From contig JAUXUZ010000351.1 in NCBI GenBank assembly GCA_030680655.1, positions 1 through 20,711 on the forward strand: a DNA stretch of 20,711 nucleotides, given 5' to 3'. The stretch comes from Phycisphaerales bacterium. Its GTDB lineage: Bacteria > Planctomycetota > Phycisphaerae > Phycisphaerales > UBA1924. Made by a program: the position numbers and the translations under genes. The notes beneath the pieces are model-generated. The model saw nothing but the letters and a program-made list of their open reading frames with translations, was not told the DNA's origin and ran no database searches. Within the stretch, counting starts at the first letter, position 1. Every line of letters starts with the position of its first letter. Positions 1-7,649 of the stretch are shown piece by piece.

Positions 1-780
1 TTCTACTACGGAGCGCTCTTCTCCCACACGTTCGACATGGGTGACGAGGCGTTCGCCTACGCGCTTGGGATGCGCGACCATTCGTCGGAGAGCAACTCGC
101 GGGTCGGCGCGCTCACGGGCGTCAGCTTCGAGCGCGAGGGCGTCTACCTCGGGATCGGTGCCAAGGGAGCCCTGAGCGATCGGTGGCTCTACCTCGTCGA
201 GGGCGTGTACCTCACCGGGAGCAGCGCGTCGGACCCGCTGCTGGGCCCGCAGCAGAGCGAGACGCTCGCCGCGTGGGCGGGCCGATTGCAGCTCACCTGC
301 GCACTCCGCGACGAGAACGACTCACGCATCCAGGCGGAGGTGTTGGTCGCCAGCGGCGACCCCGATCGGCGCTCGGCGAGCGACACCGTCGGCGGCAACG
401 CGCCCGGCACCAGCGACGCGGGATTCTCGTCGCTGGGCTTCGCGTTCACCGGCGTCGCGTTCGCGCCCTCGCTCTCGAACCTCGTTTCGCTGCGCGTGGG
501 CGCCGCCACGTTCCCCGCGCGTTCGTCTGAGACGTTCAGAGACCTGCAGGTGGGCATCGACTTGATCTCGAGCTTCAAGCAGCGGCGGACGGGCGCGGTG
601 GACGAACCGACGACCGCGAGCCGCTACCTTGGCTCCGAGGTTGATGTCTATTCGAACTGGCGCATCACCAGTGACCTGGCGCTCACCGCGCGGTACGGTC
701 TGTTCTTCCCCGGTTCGGCGATCCCTGAGCCGGACGATCCGCGGCACTTTATCTACTTGGGCGTGACGCTTGCGTTCTGA
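1..780 (+). CDS. Outer-membrane beta-barrel protein, 3' part (alginate-export-like)
   Basis: The reading frame is open from the first base of the window, so the 5' end lies outside. About 259 residues are visible. The sequence alternates polar and hydrophobic residues in short strands (for example around YLGIGAKGAL, LRVGAATF and LALTARYGLFFPG) separated by polar loops, and it ends in YLGVTLAF with a terminal Phe. That is the classic C-terminal signal recognised by the BAM complex. The closing section, with a Ser-Glu-Val-Asp-Val-Tyr strand followed by a GLFFPG turn, resembles the C-terminus of alginate-export-type barrels (AlgE family); this is recognition by eye. Its likely role is a porin or exporter in the outer membrane, with substrate unknown. 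A lipoprotein gene follows 77 bases downstream on the same strand. The gap is pyrimidine-rich and shows no obvious terminator, so co-transcription is plausible. Confidence 0.75.
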   Translation, partial: FYYGALFSHTFDMGDEAFAYALGMRDHSSESNSRVGALTGVSFEREGVYLGIGAKGALSDRWLYLVEGVYLTGSSASDPLLGPQQSETLAAWAGRLQLTCALRDENDSRIQAEVLVASGDPDRRSASDTVGGNAPGTSDAGFSSLGFAFTGVAFAPSLSNLVSLRVGAATFPARSSETFRDLQVGIDLISSFKQRRTGAVDEPTTASRYLGSEVDVYSNWRITSDLALTARYGLFFPGSAIPEPDDPRHFIYLGVTLAF

Positions 781-857
781 TCCGTCGCGACCCTTCCCCC
801 CCCTCCCCCCTCTTTCTCCGCCCGTCCCGGTTAAACGCTCGCCTGCTCCCTGGACCG

Positions 858-1421
858 ATGCACCGCTCCTGCGCCATCCCGCTCATCTGTGCGCTGCTGG
901 GGATCGGCCCTGCGCTGGCGATGAGCTCGTGCACGCGCACGCTTGTCAGCGGGGGGCTCGATACCGCCTACAACCCGCAGGACATCACCCGCGACGTCGC
1001 CTTCTGGCACCGCCTGCCCGAGCGATCGGCGATCACCAACGACGAGGGGCTCCACGGCCTGCTGGGGTTTATCCTCGGCGAAGACACGGCAAGTGACTAC
1101 CAGGGGCGGGTGCGCCTGGCGATCGAGAAGGAGCTGCTCCCGGCAGGGTTCAACGAGCCGGTCAACGCCACGATGACCAAGGGAACGGTCTCGTACGCGC
1201 TGGCTCGCTACCTGGACCTCAAGGGGGGCGTGATGATGCGGCTGTCGGGCAACAGCGGGCGGTACGCGACCCGGGAGCTGACCTACCTGGGCATCTTCCC
1301 TGAAAGCTCGACCGACAACCAGTCGATCTCGGGGCTCGACTTCGTCGGGGTGGTGTCGAAGGTGCAGGACTACATCGCGGTGCGGGGCACGGGCTTCGAG
1401 CCGCTGCAGAAGGACCGCTAG
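858..1421 (+). CDS. Small probable lipoprotein of unknown function
   Basis: This encodes 187 residues. The N-terminus has one Arg, a hydrophobic stretch (about residues 5-21) and then Ala-Met-Ser-Ser-Cys, which reads as a degenerate lipobox with Cys at about residue 25. The mature part is mixed alpha/beta with no family I recognise. It contains a Gly-rich segment (HGLLGFILGED) and a conserved-looking C-terminal part that mentions no catalytic motif. No good Shine-Dalgarno sequence precedes the ATG. The start is preferred because it supplies the complete signal peptide. It lies between the beta-barrel gene and the CHASE2 cyclase on the same strand, which suggests an envelope role. The lipoprotein assignment is an inference from the signal sequence; the Met at the -3 position of the lipobox is unusual but tolerated. 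Confidence 0.65.
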   Translation: MHRSCAIPLICALLGIGPALAMSSCTRTLVSGGLDTAYNPQDITRDVAFWHRLPERSAITNDEGLHGLLGFILGEDTASDYQGRVRLAIEKELLPAGFNEPVNATMTKGTVSYALARYLDLKGGVMMRLSGNSGRYATRELTYLGIFPESSTDNQSISGLDFVGVVSKVQDYIAVRGTGFEPLQKDR

Positions 1422-1425
1422 CGCG

Positions 1426-1459
1426 GCGCCCGCGGGTCGCGGCCCCTGGGCGCGGGCGC
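1426..1459 (+). terminator. GC-rich inverted repeat between lipoprotein and cyclase genes
   Basis: A perfect 9-bp inverted repeat, GCGCCCGCG (1426-1434) and CGCGGGCGC (1451-1459), has a 16-base loop and begins five bases after the lipoprotein stop codon. No T-run follows, so it is not a canonical intrinsic terminator. It could attenuate transcription, stabilise a 3' end, or be incidental in GC-rich DNA. Confidence 0.3.
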
Positions 1460-1493
1460 ACGAACCCGCCGCGGTTTCGGTTACCCTGCACGC

Positions 1494-4352
1494 ATGTCCA
1501 TCTGGGCCAAACTCCGCGGCAAGCCGCTCGCCGGCGGCAAACGCGCTGCCGCCATGCAGCGCATCCAGTGGGCGATCGGCATCGCCGTGACGGTCGCGGT
1601 CGCGACCGTCTGGTCGTACGGGCTGCTCGACAAGTACGAGCGCGACTCGATCGACTTCCGGGCCAAGCACTTCGCCTCGGCCAACGCCCACCCGTCCGAC
1701 CGCATCGCCATCGTGGCGATCGACGACGCCGCGATCGAGAACGTCGGGCGCTGGCCGTGGGACCGGCAGAAACTCGCCGCGGTGATCGACGAGCTCACCA
1801 ACGCCGGCGTCAGCGTCGTCGCGCTCGACTTGCTCCTTGACGACCGCCAGGCGCCGCGCCCGGTCTCAAGCGACGGCGGCGTGGCTTACATCCCTGATGA
1901 CGACATCCTCGCGGATGCGATCCGGCGGCACGGGCGCGTGATCTCAGCGGTCTCGTTCAGGTTTCTGACAGCCGACGAGGGCGCGGCCGCGTTCCAGGTC
2001 GCCCTGCCGCAGCTCTACGACCTGATGGCCCAGCGGCCGGACCTGGTCGGCAAGCCCTGGGATGGGCCCGGGGGTGTCGCCGACAGTGTTCGCGCGGCGC
2101 TCCCCCGCTTCAAGGACCTCCCGTTCACAAGAGGAAAGGAGATCGACAAGCTGAGGCTGCGCTGGGAAGCCGCGGGCACTCTCACATTGCGCAAGAGCGA
2201 TTCTTCCTTCCCGCTCCCGGCGATCGCCCGCGGCACGCCGTGGGCGGTCTCGGCCGAGCCGGGGGTGCCGGTGAAGCCTATCGCCGACGCGAGCAAGCGC
2301 ATCGCGAACGTGACCTTCAACTCGTACGACCCCGACGGACTTACCCGCCGCATCCCCCTGGTTGTGCAGCACCACGATCGGCTCTGGCCCACGCTCGGCG
2401 TGGCCGCAGCGATCGAGTACCTCAACGTGCAAACAACCGAAGGGGAAAGTGGTATCGCGGTAGACGCCGACGAGGTACGGATCCGTAGCGCAGACGGCGA
2501 GAACCGTTCGCTGGCGGCGTTCACGCAGCGGGTTGAGAACAGCAACGTCGCCGGGCTGCACCTGGTGAGCTGGCCAAGGGCGAGTTCGGGTGGGGGTGTT
2601 CCCGTCGCGGGTTGGCAGAGGCAGTTCTATGACCAGCGTGCCCGTCGACCTGCGGAAGTGCCGATCGGGCTGTTGTACGAGCCGGCGCGGATCGCGATGG
2701 CCGTTCGGGACAACCTCGCAGTGCTGCGGTCACTCGTCATCGAGAAGGTCTACCGGGCGCAGGGTGTGATGGACGACGAACGCCTGGGGCAGTGGCGGGC
2801 CATTGATGCTGAACTCATGGCCGCGCCGGTCGGCTCGCCCGCCTGGCAGGCGGCGGTGGCGCGGGCGGAAGCACTTCTTGGCGCAGCGAACGCCGATGCC
2901 CAAACGCTGATCGACCTCAGCCTCGGTGGCGAGCCGATCGAGAAGCTCGCCAAAGAAGATCAGGACCGCACGGCGAACCTGATCGGGGCGAAGGCGGCGT
3001 CGGAGAACGCATTCAAAGCAATCAAGGAAGGCTCAGCCACGATCGCCGAACTGCGGCACGAAATGCGGGCGCGTCTCAGCGGAACGGTCTGCTTTGTGGG
3101 CTGGACCGCCACCGGCAGCCTCGCGGACTTTGTCGCCACGAGTGTTGACCCGAGGATGCCGGGCGTGCACGTCCACGCCGCCGTCTGCAACAGCCTGCTC
3201 ACCGGCTACCAGCGCGTGCCCGGTCCGCTCGTCGGTCAGTTGGCGATCGTCGTTGCGCTCGGGCTTGTCGGCACGTGGATCGGCGTGCGGTCGTCGGTGG
3301 TGGCGGGCCCGCTGCTGATCATCAGCGCCGGGGTGCTCTGGGGTTACTTTGCCTCGCAGGTGCTCTGGGGCATGTACGACTCGATCTGGTCGATCGCCGG
3401 CCCGCTGATCGCCGCATCGGCCGGGTGGCTGGTCGTTGTGCTCCACCGCCTGCTGGTCGAGCAGCGGTCACGCCGCAAGACCGAGGAGCGGTTCAAGAGC
3501 TACGTGTCACCTGCGGTCGTTGACATCCTGGTGCAGAACCCCTCGCTCAGCTCGATGGCGCCGCAGCACAAGGAGCTGACGGTGATGTTCACCGACATCG
3601 CCGGCTTCACGACCACGGCGGAGCGGCTCGGCAGCCAGGGGACGGCCGAGTTGCTCGCGGTCTTCCTCGGCACCATGACCGAGGTGGTGCAACGCCACGG
3701 CGCCACCCTCGACAAGTACATCGGTGACGCCATCATGGCCTTCTGGGGCGCGCCGATCGACGACGCGCTGCACGCGCGCCACGCCTGCACCGCCGCCGTT
3801 GAGATGATGACCACGCTCGACCGCCTCAACCGCGAGAAGGCCTTCGGCGCTGCCGGCGCTCTGTCGATCCGCATCGGCCTGGCTACCGGTGACTTGATGG
3901 TCGGCGATTTCGGCAACCCGCCCCGGAATTCCTCCTACACCGTCATTGGTGATACAGCGAATCTCAGCTCCCGCCTGGAAGGGGCGAGCAAGGTCTTCGG
4001 GACGCGCACGCTCGTCTCCGACCTGACGCGCCAGCTCGCCGGCGAAGGCTTCCTCTGGCGGCGGATTGGCGTCATCAAGGTCAAGGGAAAGCTGAGCGGG
4101 ATCTGGGTCCACGAACTCCTGCCCGGCCCTGTAAAGGGGGATGAGACGGCCGCCTGGCTCGACCTTTGCGAGGCGTTGATCGCCGACTATCAAGCGGAGC
4201 GGTTCGAAGCAGCCCTCGCCAAGGCCGTGCAATTGAGGGAGCAGTACCGAGATGAGGGGTTCGCGTCCGCCTATGGAGAGGCCATTGCCGCCCGTCAGGC
4301 GGGCCTGGTCGAAGGCGAGTTTGATGGCAGCATTGCCCTAACGGACAAATAA
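1494..4352 (+). CDS. CHASE2-domain class III adenylate cyclase, membrane sensor
   Basis: This protein is 952 residues long. After a short basic N-terminus comes one membrane segment (about 20-45), then a large extracytoplasmic CHASE2 sensor region (about 46-575) with the family's opening IAIVAIDDAAI/WPWDR segment and its closing VGWTATGSLAD and MPGVHVHA segments. Three more membrane helices follow (about 582-655) and then a cytoplasmic class III cyclase domain (about 690-870). The metal-binding Asp residues are D701 (FTDIAGF) and D745 (KYIGDAIMAFWG). K741 and D820 occupy the positions that select ATP, and N823 and R827 the transition-state positions, so it should be an active adenylate rather than guanylate cyclase. 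A helical stretch (about 360-522) enlarges the CHASE2 region. The signal sensed is unknown. The secreted FecR-domain gene follows 135 bases downstream and is a candidate partner. Confidence 0.93.
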   Translation: MSIWAKLRGKPLAGGKRAAAMQRIQWAIGIAVTVAVATVWSYGLLDKYERDSIDFRAKHFASANAHPSDRIAIVAIDDAAIENVGRWPWDRQKLAAVIDELTNAGVSVVALDLLLDDRQAPRPVSSDGGVAYIPDDDILADAIRRHGRVISAVSFRFLTADEGAAAFQVALPQLYDLMAQRPDLVGKPWDGPGGVADSVRAALPRFKDLPFTRGKEIDKLRLRWEAAGTLTLRKSDSSFPLPAIARGTPWAVSAEPGVPVKPIADASKRIANVTFNSYDPDGLTRRIPLVVQHHDRLWPTLGVAAAIEYLNVQTTEGESGIAVDADEVRIRSADGENRSLAAFTQRVENSNVAGLHLVSWPRASSGGGVPVAGWQRQFYDQRARRPAEVPIGLLYEPARIAMAVRDNLAVLRSLVIEKVYRAQGVMDDERLGQWRAIDAELMAAPVGSPAWQAAVARAEALLGAANADAQTLIDLSLGGEPIEKLAKEDQDRTANLIGAKAASENAFKAIKEGSATIAELRHEMRARLSGTVCFVGWTATGSLADFVATSVDPRMPGVHVHAAVCNSLLTGYQRVPGPLVGQLAIVVALGLVGTWIGVRSSVVAGPLLIISAGVLWGYFASQVLWGMYDSIWSIAGPLIAASAGWLVVVLHRLLVEQRSRRKTEERFKSYVSPAVVDILVQNPSLSSMAPQHKELTVMFTDIAGFTTTAERLGSQGTAELLAVFLGTMTEVVQRHGATLDKYIGDAIMAFWGAPIDDALHARHACTAAVEMMTTLDRLNREKAFGAAGALSIRIGLATGDLMVGDFGNPPRNSSYTVIGDTANLSSRLEGASKVFGTRTLVSDLTRQLAGEGFLWRRIGVIKVKGKLSGIWVHELLPGPVKGDETAAWLDLCEALIADYQAERFEAALAKAVQLREQYRDEGFASAYGEAIAARQAGLVEGEFDGSIALTDK

Positions 4353-4474
4353 TCCCTAGGGTTAAGATGGGCCGATTTGAGCGAAAAAACAAGGAATTCG
4401 GCAGCCGTGAGGCCTTAATCTACGCATGATTGGATGCTGAGCCCGGTTTTCTCCGTAGACTTGTCAGTACCAAC

Positions 4475-4480
4475 GGAGGT
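4475..4480 (+). promoter_or_regulatory. Strong ribosome binding site fixing the FecR-protein start
   Basis: GGAGGT lies seven bases before the ATG at 4488. An in-frame ATG at 4434 would give 18 extra residues but has no such site, and it would put a non-signal sequence ahead of the signal peptide. The 4488 start is therefore chosen. Confidence 0.85.
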
Positions 4481-4487
4481 TTTCAAA

Positions 4488-6554
4488 ATGTTTGCCCAGA
4501 ACCGCGTCCTCGCTCGTGCTGCCACGCTCTCGGCTATGACTGTCGTCATGCTGGCTGGATCGTCGCTGACCCTCGCTCAGGTGAGTGGTGTTGCTGGGCC
4601 CGCGAACGCGGGCGCTCCGGCCGCGGCGCCGGCTCCGGCCGTCGCGACCAACTCGATCATCGTTCTGGCTGTTTCGGGCAAGGTGCAGTTTAAGAGTGGC
4701 TCGGGCGACAACCTCGCCGAACTCAGGGCCGGCCAGCGGCTGCTGGAGGGGGCCGAGATCTTCACGGGTCTGAACTCGATCGCCCAGATCAAAATCGGCG
4801 AAGGCCAGGTGTTCACGATCGACCGCATCAGCCGGGTGCTGATCAAAGACGCGGTTCGCGCGGCCAACGGCAAGGGCACATCGCTGCTGCAACTGCCCTA
4901 CGGGCGAATCCGCTTTGACGTTACCTCGACGAAGGTCGCCAACGACGTGAAGATCCAGACGCCCGACGCCACCCTGGCTGTCAAGGGCACCCACGGCGTG
5001 ATCGAGAAGATCCCCGGCCAGCCGACCCGCGCGTACGGCGGCGAGTTGAACGCGGGCATTGTGAATGTGATGTACCTCGGCGGTGTGAACGTTGACGTCA
5101 AGCGTGACGGTGCGTCGTCGGGTGAGCACCCCCAATCGGCGGAGAGCGCTGACGCCGGCACGTACGTGCAGACCGGCGACCAGCGCTCGGCCGACGAGAC
5201 CTCCCGCCAGTCGGCTGGATGGACGTCATCGCTGGGCAGTCAGCACGAGCAGGATGGGCGCACAGCGTCTGGGCGCTTCCTCAAGCAATTCTTCCCGCCG
5301 CAGGTCATCCCGCAGGGCGGGACGCCGCTTGGCAGCCACCAATACGCGGCCGTTGACCGTCGCCAGGGCGCCACCGTCCGGTACTTCGATACCAACGACA
5401 GCCCTTGGACCTCCGTTGCGTCCGGCCTTCGCGGGTTCTTCGGCACACCGCAGGGCGCAGCGCTGGTCAACACCGAATCCGGCCCGGCGATCGTCGCGAT
5501 TGACGATCACGCAGGGCCCGGCTACGCGTCGGGCACGATGGCCGTGAGGCAATGGAATGCCGGGCTTAAGCGGTGGGCGTTGCTGGGCACGCTTTCGCCA
5601 CTGATGATCTGGGAACCGGGCAACTCCGGCGGCGAAAACTACGGTGGCAGCGAAGGGCACTTCGTTGAGTCGGCCTACTCGTTCGACGGGCTCGGCAACC
5701 TCGCCGGTGGGCTGTATGCCTCGGGCATCAACCCGGCCCTGAGCGAGATCACAACGGGGAACTTCGGCATCTTCAGCCTGACGTACCCGTCGCTGCGTGG
5801 CGGGTCGTTCCAGGCGCAGCAGCAGATGTCGTTCCCGATGCTCTCTGGCGGTGGCGGCCTGACCGGCGCGAACAGCCGCGGGACGATGTTTGTCACGGCC
5901 CAGTTCAACCTCAGTACCGGCGCTGTGCCGGGCATGGTCTTGCTTGAAGTGGACCCGCGGAACAACTACATCGCCAACGCGTGGTCGGTGGCGGATGGCG
6001 ACTTTTCCGCGGCTTCTGGCGGTGCCGACATCGGCAGCGCGTTTGTCCCAACCGGCCTGGCGTTTGTGAACGGACAGGTGGTGGTGACCGGCGCCAGCGC
6101 GGGCGAGCAGGCGACGTTTACTGTTCGCCCGAGCGAGTCGGGGCGTGGCCTACAACCCGTGACGACCGCTCGTTACGGCCCGGACGCGGCCGCGGCCAAC
6201 GGCCTCGCCGGCGAGGGCGGGTTCAATGGGTCCGCTTCGTTCCCGCTGGCTGCGCCCGATCGGAAGATGACGGCCATCCCCGGGATCGATCCGCTGTGGC
6301 TCAGCACGTCGTACTCGCGCAACGTTGCGAACAACCCGACGTTCCGCCGGATGATGCGGGACTCGGTCCTCTCTGTGGCGAGCAACCCTGCCGAGTGCGC
6401 TGTGTCAGCCGCTTTGAACACCGGCTTGAACAACGCGATCGGTGACCACTACAACCAGACGAGCGGCGTGAACGGGGCCTTGAGCCAGTTCTTCGGTTCG
6501 CTGCCCCCGGGGCACCCCTGCACGACCAACATCCCTCGCGGGTTCGGGCGCTAA
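4488..6554 (+). CDS. Secreted FecR-domain protein
   Basis: This protein has 688 residues. The signal peptide is MFAQNRVLARAATLSAM followed by a hydrophobic core, ending near SLTLAQ at about residue 30. An Ala/Pro-rich linker leads to a FecR domain (about 53-190), with the typical opening IIVLAVSGKVQFKSG, a GQRLLEGAEIFTG segment, and the hallmark region IQTPDATLAVKGTHGVIE. The remaining ~490 residues match no family I know. They are rich in Gly, Ser and Asn and read as beta-structured repeats. The C-terminus has two Cys (in AECAVSAAL and GHPCTTN) that could form a disulfide. Classical FecR proteins are membrane-bound anti-sigma regulators paired with an ECF sigma factor. Here there is no membrane anchor other than the signal peptide and no ECF sigma gene nearby, so the domain probably has a periplasmic binding or scaffold role. 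The gene directly follows the CHASE2 cyclase. Confidence 0.85.
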   Translation: MFAQNRVLARAATLSAMTVVMLAGSSLTLAQVSGVAGPANAGAPAAAPAPAVATNSIIVLAVSGKVQFKSGSGDNLAELRAGQRLLEGAEIFTGLNSIAQIKIGEGQVFTIDRISRVLIKDAVRAANGKGTSLLQLPYGRIRFDVTSTKVANDVKIQTPDATLAVKGTHGVIEKIPGQPTRAYGGELNAGIVNVMYLGGVNVDVKRDGASSGEHPQSAESADAGTYVQTGDQRSADETSRQSAGWTSSLGSQHEQDGRTASGRFLKQFFPPQVIPQGGTPLGSHQYAAVDRRQGATVRYFDTNDSPWTSVASGLRGFFGTPQGAALVNTESGPAIVAIDDHAGPGYASGTMAVRQWNAGLKRWALLGTLSPLMIWEPGNSGGENYGGSEGHFVESAYSFDGLGNLAGGLYASGINPALSEITTGNFGIFSLTYPSLRGGSFQAQQQMSFPMLSGGGGLTGANSRGTMFVTAQFNLSTGAVPGMVLLEVDPRNNYIANAWSVADGDFSAASGGADIGSAFVPTGLAFVNGQVVVTGASAGEQATFTVRPSESGRGLQPVTTARYGPDAAAANGLAGEGGFNGSASFPLAAPDRKMTAIPGIDPLWLSTSYSRNVANNPTFRRMMRDSVLSVASNPAECAVSAALNTGLNNAIGDHYNQTSGVNGALSQFFGSLPPGHPCTTNIPRGFGR

Positions 6555-6683
6555 AGGGTCGCTCGGTCACGGTCGGCAGGCAGCTGTTGAGGCCGGACCC
6601 CAGTGTGGGCGCACGGCTGCGGTTCGAAACATCTCTGGCTCGGTCAGTTGACCTACCCCCATAGCGAGGTCAATCGTTGTGGC

Positions 6684-7649
6684 ATGTCCACCGGTCCTGA
6701 GATTCAACTGCGTCCGGCGCAGATGCACCTGTACAAGCCGGCCGCACCGGCGGTCGCCACCATCGTCAAGAACGAGCCGTGCACCGCGGGGCGGAAGGCC
6801 TCGGGGTTCGTGCGGCACGTGGAGTTTGATGTCTCTGGCACCGAGCTGGTCGGTCGCTGCCTGCCCGGTCAGGCGATCGGTGTGCTGCCCGATGGTGCAG
6901 ACAAGGACGGGCGTGAGCACAAACTGCGCCTCTATTCGCTGGCGAGCCCGACGCGCGGTGAGGACGGCCAGGGCGGCGTGCTGAGCACGACGGTCAAACG
7001 GCTCATCGACGAGGACTGGAACGGTGGCGGGCTCTTCCTCGGCGTGGCGAGCAACTGGCTCTGCGACAGGAAAGTGGGCGACAAGGTCAGGCTTACCGGC
7101 CCCAACGGGAAGCGGTTTGTCCTGCCGGTGGACAGCGCGGCGCACGACTTTGTGTTCTTCGCCACGGGGACGGGTGTGGCGCCGTTCCGCGGGATGATCA
7201 CCGACATTCTCGAGTCGGGCGTGAAGAGCCGCGTTGCGCTGGTGATGGGCTCGCCCTACGCGACCGACCTGCTCTACGACAGCTGGCTGCGCGAGATGGC
7301 GGGCAGGCACGACAACTTCACGTACATCACCGCGATCTCGCGTGAGCCCAATCAGGCGAGCGTCGGGGGCGCCACGCTCGGACCGATGTACGTGCAGGAC
7401 CGCATCGCCAGCGACTACGCGACGCTCGAGCCGCTGCTGGTGAGCGAACGGAGCCTGATCTACGTCTGCGGCCTGGCGGGCATGGAGATCGGCATCATCC
7501 GCCAGCTTGCGCGCACACTCCCCGCTTCGGCCCGTGAGGCGTTTATCGAGGCCGACGCCGAGGCCCTGTCGAACGTCGACGGCTGGGCACGCACGATGCT
7601 GCACAAGCAGGTGAAGCTGACCAGGCGTATCTCGCTGGAGGTCTACTAG
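6684..7649 (+). CDS. Plant-type ferredoxin--NADP(+) reductase
   Basis: This has 321 residues from the ATG at 6684. An upstream in-frame ATG at 6603 adds 27 residues that do not resemble the family. The FAD-binding motif is RLYSLAS (residues 82-88). GVASNWLCD (about 120-128) followed by KVGDKVRLTGPNGK matches the plant-type reductase core. GTGVAPFRGM (about 162-171) is the NADP-binding motif, YVCGLAGMEIGI lies near the C-terminus, and the protein ends in Glu-Val-Tyr, the aromatic terminus typical of plant-type FNR. It should be a soluble flavoprotein moving electrons between ferredoxin or flavodoxin and NADP(H). In a non-photosynthetic bacterium the direction is probably NADPH to ferredoxin, but that is inference. 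It ends inside the start codon of the aminotransferase gene, so the two are translationally coupled. Confidence 0.88.
   Translation: MSTGPEIQLRPAQMHLYKPAAPAVATIVKNEPCTAGRKASGFVRHVEFDVSGTELVGRCLPGQAIGVLPDGADKDGREHKLRLYSLASPTRGEDGQGGVLSTTVKRLIDEDWNGGGLFLGVASNWLCDRKVGDKVRLTGPNGKRFVLPVDSAAHDFVFFATGTGVAPFRGMITDILESGVKSRVALVMGSPYATDLLYDSWLREMAGRHDNFTYITAISREPNQASVGGATLGPMYVQDRIASDYATLEPLLVSERSLIYVCGLAGMEIGIIRQLARTLPASAREAFIEADAEALSNVDGWARTMLHKQVKLTRRISLEVY
7637..7641 (+). promoter_or_regulatory. Ribosome binding site for coupled aminotransferase start
   Basis: GGAGG lies seven bases upstream of the GTG at 7649, inside the end of the reductase gene. The stop and start codons share one base (TAGTG), which fixes this GTG as the start and indicates termination-reinitiation coupling. 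Confidence 0.8.

Noticed and set aside
781..857. Pyrimidine-rich run between the barrel gene and the lipoprotein gene
   Set aside because: A simple C/T bias with no inverted repeat or promoter signature; no function can be supported.
6648..6676. A TTGACC sequence 17 bases before CAATCG upstream of the reductase gene, considered as a promoter
   Set aside because: The -35 is good but the -10 matches the consensus at only one position, and it would make the mRNA nearly leaderless.
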